Below, in pieces: positions 59,403-64,000 of a stretch of 64,000 nucleotides of DNA (positions are counted from its first letter, which is position 1; each line of letters opens with the position of its first letter). A model generated the notes under the pieces. It was not told the DNA's origin, searched no databases, and was given only the letters and a program-made list of their open reading frames with translations. The stretch is from Terriglobia bacterium (GTDB lineage Bacteria; Acidobacteriota; Terriglobia; Bryobacterales; Bryobacteraceae): the NCBI GenBank assembly GCA_020073345.1, contig JAIQFI010000032.1, positions 1-64,000 of the forward strand, given 5' to 3'. The position numbers and the translations under genes were made by a program.

Positions 59403-59906
59403 ATGGCGAAAATCTCTGAAGTGCTGGGTGGCGCCGCAGCGATCGCGAAGGGAATGTCGGTGACCTTCCGGGAAATGATGAATCCCACGCTCACCGAAGA
59501 CTATCCCGAAGCTCCGGCGAAATTTCAGGAACGGTATCGCGGCGTTCACGAGCTGCAGAGGGACGAAAACGGCCTGGAGAAGTGCGTGGCCTGTTTCCTG
59601 TGCGCGGCGGCATGCCCGGCCGATTGCATCTACATCGAGGCCGCCGAGAACACCGAGACGCTCCGCATCAGCGGCGGCGAGCGTTATGCCGAGGTGTATA
59701 ACATCGACTACAACCGCTGCATTTTTTGCGGATACTGCGTGGAGGCGTGTCCCACCGATGCGATTACCCACGGCCACGGGTTTGAGATCGCCAGCTACAA
59801 CACGTCCACGCTGATTTATCGCAAGGAGCAGATGCTGGTTCCGATACCCGCAGGGGCGCAATTTCCCCTGAAGGCCGAGCCATCCCCGGCGGCCGGCGGG
59901 CACTAG
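59403..59906 (+). CDS. nuoI: NADH-quinone oxidoreductase subunit I
   Basis: Start at ATG 59403, preceded by AAGAAGGAAAT; 167 residues. Two 4Fe-4S ferredoxin motifs are intact: CVACFLCAAACP and CIFCGYCVEACP, in the NuoI context (RYRGVHELQRDENGLEKC, YNIDYNRCIFCGYC). It carries electrons through the peripheral arm of complex I. No other nuo gene is within the window, so this is a lone copy, perhaps extra to a main operon. TACACT at 59380-59385 with TTGCTA 19 bases before it is a possible promoter. Confidence 0.92.
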   Translation: MAKISEVLGGAAAIAKGMSVTFREMMNPTLTEDYPEAPAKFQERYRGVHELQRDENGLEKCVACFLCAAACPADCIYIEAAENTETLRISGGERYAEVYNIDYNRCIFCGYCVEACPTDAITHGHGFEIASYNTSTLIYRKEQMLVPIPAGAQFPLKAEPSPAAGGH

Positions 59907-59922
59907 GGCTCTTCCATCCACC

Positions 59923-60981
59923 ATGATTCTTCCGACCACAGCATCCGCGGTGTGGATACTCGCGATTGTTTCCCTGCTGTGCCTGGGAAGCTGGGCGAAC
60001 ACCCTCAAGCTAGCCGGCAAATGGCGATTTGAGTACTTCTACTATGATTTCGTGTTGGGAGTCCTGCTGAGCGCGGGCGTGGCAGCCCTGGCATTGGGAT
60101 CGGCACGTTCCGAGGAACTCACGTTTCAGGACAATATGCTGCTGGCGGGCTATCGAAAAATGGCCTGGGCCCTGGGCAGCGGCGTGGTACTGAACCTGGG
60201 CACACTACTGCTGCTTGCCGCCATGACCATTGCCGGCATGAGCGTGGCGTTTGGACTGGCTCTGGGCGTGGCTGTGGCGATTGGCGCGGTATGGGATTTC
60301 ACGAACACCGCGCAGGCCAACACGCCGATGACGGTTCTGGGAGTCACTCTGCTGGTGGCCGGAGTGGTCGTCATCGCCCTGGCTAACGTCCAGCGCCTGC
60401 AGGCTCAACGGGACGCCGCGCAGCAGGCACTGGCGCCGGATCCGCGCGCGAAGTCGAAACGCGCCAAACCGACTGGGGCGGCACTGGCGATTATTTTAGC
60501 CGTGGTGGGCGGAATCGCGCTGAGCATCTTCCCGCGAATCTTGGCCGAGGGCACCAGCGGCGAGAACGGCCTGGCTCCCTACTCGGCGGTTCTGTTGCTC
60601 GCTGCCAGCGCGGTCCTTTCGTCACCCTTTTTCGTGCTGGTCTTCATTACCTTTCCGGTGGTCAGGACTGCCGGCAGCCCTGGTCGTTATTTGGCCGGCA
60701 ACAAGAAGCAGCACCTGCTGGGTGTATTGGGAGGAATCCTGTGGGGGGCCGGCATACTGACGGGTCTTCTGACGGGAGTTGCCCCGCGGGATGCGCAACC
60801 CAGCGCGCTGGTCCAATACGCGCTGAACAATGGGGCACTGGTGGTGGCCGCAGCCTGGGGCGTGCTCGCCTGGCGGGAGTTTCGCGGCGCCGGCGACCGT
60901 GCTCGGATGCTGGCGGCGGGGATGGTGGTCTTGTTTCTGGCAGGCCTGGGCCTGGTATCCTTCGCCTTGTCCTCAAAATGA
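59923..60981 (+). CDS. GRP/RhaT-like drug/metabolite-superfamily transporter
   Basis: 352 residues with ten hydrophobic helices. The opening ILAIVSLLCLGSWANTLKLA and WRFEYFYYDFVLGVLLSAGV recall the GRP/RhaT branch of the drug/metabolite superfamily, which takes up sugars. A charged cytosolic loop (about 155-190, QAQRDAAQQALAPDPRAKSK) lies between the two repeat halves. Substrate unknown. The stop overlaps the transglycosylase start (ATGA at 60978-60981). Confidence 0.75.
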   Translation: MILPTTASAVWILAIVSLLCLGSWANTLKLAGKWRFEYFYYDFVLGVLLSAGVAALALGSARSEELTFQDNMLLAGYRKMAWALGSGVVLNLGTLLLLAAMTIAGMSVAFGLALGVAVAIGAVWDFTNTAQANTPMTVLGVTLLVAGVVVIALANVQRLQAQRDAAQQALAPDPRAKSKRAKPTGAALAIILAVVGGIALSIFPRILAEGTSGENGLAPYSAVLLLAASAVLSSPFFVLVFITFPVVRTAGSPGRYLAGNKKQHLLGVLGGILWGAGILTGLLTGVAPRDAQPSALVQYALNNGALVVAAAWGVLAWREFRGAGDRARMLAAGMVVLFLAGLGLVSFALSSK

Positions 60982-61676
60982 CGCTGCACGGCCAGCGGCT
61001 CGCCCGCGTCATCCTTTACGAGATGAAGTGTGCGACCGGCTTCCTGGCGCTGATTGTGGCTGGCTCTTCGGCATTCGGCGGGGAGTACGTGGTTTTTTCC
61101 AGCGGTCTGAAGCTGCGGGCGGACCGTCATGAGCAATCCGGCAGCGTGATCCGCCTGTTCCACAACGGCGGCGTCATGGAGATCCCGGTGGCGCTCGTAT
61201 CCGGATTTGAAGAGGAAGAGGTCCTGGCGCCGGAACCTATCACGGCGGTAGTTGCACCTGTGATCAGAACTGAATCCGCCGCGCCAGCAGCCCTTGATCC
61301 AAAAGAGATGGTCCGCGACGCGGCACGCCGTTCCGGGCTTCCTCCTGAATTCGTCGAGAGCGTGGCTCTGGTTGAATCGGGATTCCGGCCCGGCGCAGTC
61401 TCCCCTAAAGGCGCCATGGGAGTGATGCAGCTGATGCCGGGCACTGCCAAGACGCTGGGCGCGGATCCGCATGATACGGCCCAGAACATCGATGCCGGCA
61501 CGCGGCTGTTGCGAGAGTTGCTGGTCAAATACGACGGCGACGTGGTGAAGGCGCTGGCCGCTTACAACGCCGGCGAAGGCGCGGTCGACAAGTATCAGGG
61601 AATGCCGCCCTACAACGAGACTCGCTGGTACGTGAAGAAGGTGATCGACGCGTATCAGAAAGCCGGCGGCCGGTAG
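60978..61676 (+). CDS. Lytic murein transglycosylase (SLT domain)
   Basis: 232 residues from ATG 60978; ATG 61023 (MKCATGFLALIVAGSSAFGG) gives a neater signal peptide and is equally possible. After a small beta-rich part, an SLT domain (about 110-230) has SGLPPEFVESVALVESGFRP with the catalytic glutamate, then KGAMGVMQLMPGTAKTLG and ALAAYNAGEGAVDKYQGMPP. It cuts the glycan strand of peptidoglycan to 1,6-anhydromuropeptides in the periplasm. Confidence 0.93.
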   Translation: MTLHGQRLARVILYEMKCATGFLALIVAGSSAFGGEYVVFSSGLKLRADRHEQSGSVIRLFHNGGVMEIPVALVSGFEEEEVLAPEPITAVVAPVIRTESAAPAALDPKEMVRDAARRSGLPPEFVESVALVESGFRPGAVSPKGAMGVMQLMPGTAKTLGADPHDTAQNIDAGTRLLRELLVKYDGDVVKALAAYNAGEGAVDKYQGMPPYNETRWYVKKVIDAYQKAGGR

Positions 61677-61682
61677 ACTACC

Positions 61683-63137
61683 TCAGCCGCGCCACTTCAG
61701 GATTGGTTTCCGCGCCGCCGCAACTTCGTCCACCTTGGTTGTGCGCGTCGAATGCGGCGCTGCTAATACCACCTCCGGATTCTCCTCGACTTCTTGCGCA
61801 ATGGAGATGAGCGCGTCCGCGAACAGATCCAGTTCCTGCTTGCTCTCGGTTTCCGTGGGCTCGATCATCATGGCGCCGTGTACGATCAACGGGAAGCTGA
61901 CCGTGTAGGGGTGGAATCCGTAGTCGATCAGGCGCTTGGCGATCGCGCCGGTGGAGGCGTGGCGGAACACGCACTCGTGCATGCTGGGCGCGTGGTAGGC
62001 GATCTCATAATGCGATTCGAGCAATTTGCGCAAATAGTTCGCGTTCAGCAGTGCATCAAGGGTAGCCCGCTTCAAGCCATCGCCGCCATGCGCCATGATG
62101 TAGGCCAGCGCCCGCACCAGGACGCCGAAATTTCCGTAGAAGGCGCGCACCCGGCCCATGGACTGCGGACGATCGTAGTTCCAGGACCACCCGGAAGGCG
62201 CATGCTGAAGGCGGGGAAGCGGCAGAAAGGGCTCGATCGGTTTCTTCACTGCCACCGGTCCTGAGCCTGGGCCGCCGCCACCATGCGGTGTTGAAAATGT
62301 CTTGTGCAGATTCAAGTGCATGAGATCGACACCGTAATCGCCCGGGCGCGAGATGCCCGCGAGCGCATTCATGTTGGCGCCATCCATGTACACCAGCGCG
62401 CCTTTGGAATGCAGAATCCGCGCGACCTCGGCGATGTGCTCCTCGAACACGCCCAGCGTGTTGGGATTGGTGATCATGATGGCGGCGATGTCTTCATCCA
62501 CCATTCGGGCCAGCGCGTCCACATCGAGCATCCCCCGATCGTTCGAGGCCACATTGACCACTTCATAGCCCGCCATTCGTACGGAAGCAGGATTAGTTCC
62601 GTGCGCCGAATCGGGAACAATGACTCTCTTGCGCGCATTTCCTTGCGCTTCGAGCGCAGCGCGGACCAGCAGAATCCCAGTAAGCTCGCCGTGTGCGCCG
62701 GCGGCCGGCTGCAGCGTCACCGCATCCATGCCGGTGATCTCGGCGAGCGCCTTTTCAAGGTCGGCGAGGATCGCGAACGCACCCTGGGAGAGAGCATCGG
62801 GCTGATAGGGATGGATCCACATCAGTCCCTCGGTTCGCGCCACGGCTTCATTCACGCGCGGGTTGTATTTCATGGTGCACGAGCCCAGGGGATACAGGCC
62901 CAGATCGATGGCGTAGTTCCAGGTGGAAAGGCGCGTGAAGTGGCGGATCACGTCCACTTCACTGACTTCAGGAAAGTCGGGGATTTCCTCGCGCACGTGC
63001 TCCGCGCCCAGGGCTTCCGCTGGATCGACGGCAGGCACGTCCAACTCGGGAAGTTGATATCCGGCCTTGCCGGGCGAACTCGTCTCGAATAACAGCGCTT
63101 CGTTTTGGGTAGGATGCGGGCGGACCTTCTTGATCAT
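61683..63137 (-). CDS. gcvPB: Glycine dehydrogenase (decarboxylating) subunit 2
   Basis: 484 residues. The pyridoxal phosphate lysine is Lys279 in LNLHKTFSTPHGGGGPGSG. Other family segments are VIRHFTRLSTWNYAIDLGLYP and LGSCTMKYNPRVNE. It is the B half of the two-subunit P-protein of the glycine cleavage system, which decarboxylates glycine and loads the aminomethyl group on the H-protein lipoyl arm. It overlaps gcvPA by 4 bases (ATGA at 63137-63134). Confidence 0.96.
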   Translation of the reverse strand: MIKKVRPHPTQNEALLFETSSPGKAGYQLPELDVPAVDPAEALGAEHVREEIPDFPEVSEVDVIRHFTRLSTWNYAIDLGLYPLGSCTMKYNPRVNEAVARTEGLMWIHPYQPDALSQGAFAILADLEKALAEITGMDAVTLQPAAGAHGELTGILLVRAALEAQGNARKRVIVPDSAHGTNPASVRMAGYEVVNVASNDRGMLDVDALARMVDEDIAAIMITNPNTLGVFEEHIAEVARILHSKGALVYMDGANMNALAGISRPGDYGVDLMHLNLHKTFSTPHGGGGPGSGPVAVKKPIEPFLPLPRLQHAPSGWSWNYDRPQSMGRVRAFYGNFGVLVRALAYIMAHGGDGLKRATLDALLNANYLRKLLESHYEIAYHAPSMHECVFRHASTGAIAKRLIDYGFHPYTVSFPLIVHGAMMIEPTETESKQELDLFADALISIAQEVEENPEVVLAAPHSTRTTKVDEVAAARKPILKWRG

Positions 63138-64000
63138 GCGCCGAAGGCCTCCGCGACAGCGTCCATATCAGCTCGGCTGGCCATCTCCGTGCAGCACAGG
63201 AGCACGCTGTTCCCGAGCTCTGGATAGAAACGATCGAGCGGCAGGCCTCCGACGATTTGAAAACCCAGCAGGCGGCGGTTGATCTCCTCTGCGGATTGCA
63301 CACCCGTGGCCGCCACAAATTCGTTGAAGTACGGCCCGTTGAACCGGCGCCACAACCTTTCTCCCAGGTAATGCGCCTTAGCGAGATTCTGTCCGGCCAG
63401 CTCGCGCAGGCCTTGTTTGCCGTAGAGCGCCATGAACACCGTGGCCATCAGCGCGATCAGCGCCTGATTGGTGCAGATATTCGACGTAGCTTTCTCTCTT
63501 CTAATGTGTTGCTCGCGGGTAGCGAGCGTTAGGCAAAAGGCTCGGTTGCCGTTGGCGTCCTTGGTTTCGCCCACCAGCCGGCCGGGCAACTGGCGCACGT
63601 ACTTTTCCTTGCAGGCCAGGATGCCGGCGAACGGTCCGCCGTAACTCGGCGCAATCGCAAAGCTCTGCAACTCGCCCGCGACGATATCGGCGTCGCGCGG
63701 CGGTTCCAGCAATCCCAGCGATACAGCTTCGGTAAATACGTACACCAGCAACGCGCCCTTGGCATGGGCCATCTCGGCGATCTGCTTCGAGTCTTCGACA
63801 ACACCGAAGAAGTTCGGCGATTGGATGATCACCGCGGCAGTAGTTTCGTCGAGGACCTGCGCCAGCGATTCGACGTCCACCTGGCCGGATTCAGGATCGT
63901 ATTCGAACTCCTTCACGGGAACGCCCTGATGTCGCGTGTAGGTTCCGAGCACTTCGCGATATTCCGGATGGACCGTACGGGCCACTGCGATGTTATTGCG
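63134..64000 (-). CDS. gcvPA: Glycine dehydrogenase (decarboxylating) subunit 1, partial
   Basis: The 5' end lies beyond the right edge; 288 residues to the stop at 63134 are seen. Segments AAVIIQSPNFFGVVED, GPFAGILACKEKYVRQLPGR and RREKATSNICTNQALIALMA are specific to the A half of the glycine cleavage P-protein. The gcvT and gcvH genes commonly come before it and may lie outside the window. Confidence 0.95.
   Translation of the reverse strand, partial: RNNIAVARTVHPEYREVLGTYTRHQGVPVKEFEYDPESGQVDVESLAQVLDETTAAVIIQSPNFFGVVEDSKQIAEMAHAKGALLVYVFTEAVSLGLLEPPRDADIVAGELQSFAIAPSYGGPFAGILACKEKYVRQLPGRLVGETKDANGNRAFCLTLATREQHIRREKATSNICTNQALIALMATVFMALYGKQGLRELAGQNLAKAHYLGERLWRRFNGPYFNEFVAATGVQSAEEINRRLLGFQIVGGLPLDRFYPELGNSVLLCCTEMASRADMDAVAEAFGA

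Noticed and set aside
62304-63092. Plus-strand open frame antisense to gcvPB
   Set aside because: Shadow of gcvPB; no motif.

Overview
The window is GC-rich bacterial chromosome that looks like Acidobacteriota, most likely the Bryobacterales/Solibacter branch. The main reasons are a secreted BACON-repeat protein carrying the Solibacter-type C-terminal domain known as TIGR03437, an ECF sigma factor of the Planctomycetes/Solibacter type coupled to a TPR-tailed Ser/Thr kinase, PQQ beta-propeller dehydrogenases, DUF2934 fused to a small heat-shock protein, and many sensor kinase, SpoIIE and STAS genes. The assignment is from recognition, not a search. I see no phage, intact insertion sequence, CRISPR array or rRNA. 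One tRNA (Arg, CCG) is present.

Layout. 1-114: end of an exopolysaccharide sugar transferase. 194-2927: an AI-2E-family permease with a C-terminal domain resembling a B12-binding module that has lost its histidine, followed by a SpoIIE-type phosphatase. 2962-7009 (minus): acyl-CoA ligase, an OmpR-type two-component pair, and a fatty acid desaturase. 7393-12267: ECF sigma, Ser/Thr kinase with TPR tail, an unknown protein, and a secreted one-haem-motif protein. 12497-12784: a small coiled-coil protein.

12824-23219 is the most interesting block. On the minus strand are DUF2934-Hsp20, a PAS-GAF-GGDEF diguanylate cyclase and a PAS-GAF protein. Divergent from them, five plus-strand genes overlap by 4-20 bases: membrane sensor kinase, single-domain response regulator, receiver/SpoIIE phosphatase/HATPase protein, STAS antagonist and glycogen phosphorylase. 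This suggests a stress-responsive partner-switching circuit tied to glycogen breakdown.

23343-39719: secreted BACON protein, PQQ dehydrogenase with cytochrome c tail, tRNA-Arg, orphan ABC-2 permease, DUF3108 protein, STAS, BrnT/BrnA toxin-antitoxin pair, PH-domain protein, NtrC-type regulator with its kinase, proline-rich lipoprotein, OmpA-like lipoprotein and a second PQQ dehydrogenase. 39824-44602: DUF433 protein with an unknown helical partner, HemB, a small membrane protein and an M3 metallopeptidase. 44612-46111 is a decaying patch: an ECF sigma pseudogene, a frameshifted DoxX gene, a 15-codon ORF and a DUF1905/YdeI gene. 46114-54671: secreted protein, zinc-ribbon/LamG-like protein, Smr protein, double HD protein (HD-GYP), FadL-type porin, biotin carboxylase and biotin carrier, DnaC-like ATPase, and a membrane protein. 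54725-64000: second BrnT/BrnA pair under a perfect 18-bp palindrome, Cus-type two-component system, STAS, GT39-type transferase, lone NuoI, GRP/RhaT-like transporter, lytic transglycosylase, and glycine dehydrogenase subunits 2 and 1 (the latter cut by the window edge).

Two features recur. Translationally coupled overlaps (ATGA or GTGA) are very common, so operons are tight. Several genes at transcription-unit heads have a TAnnnT hexamer only 5-9 bases before the start codon, which suggests frequent leaderless or near-leaderless transcripts. All functions are inferred from sequence motifs and family knowledge.
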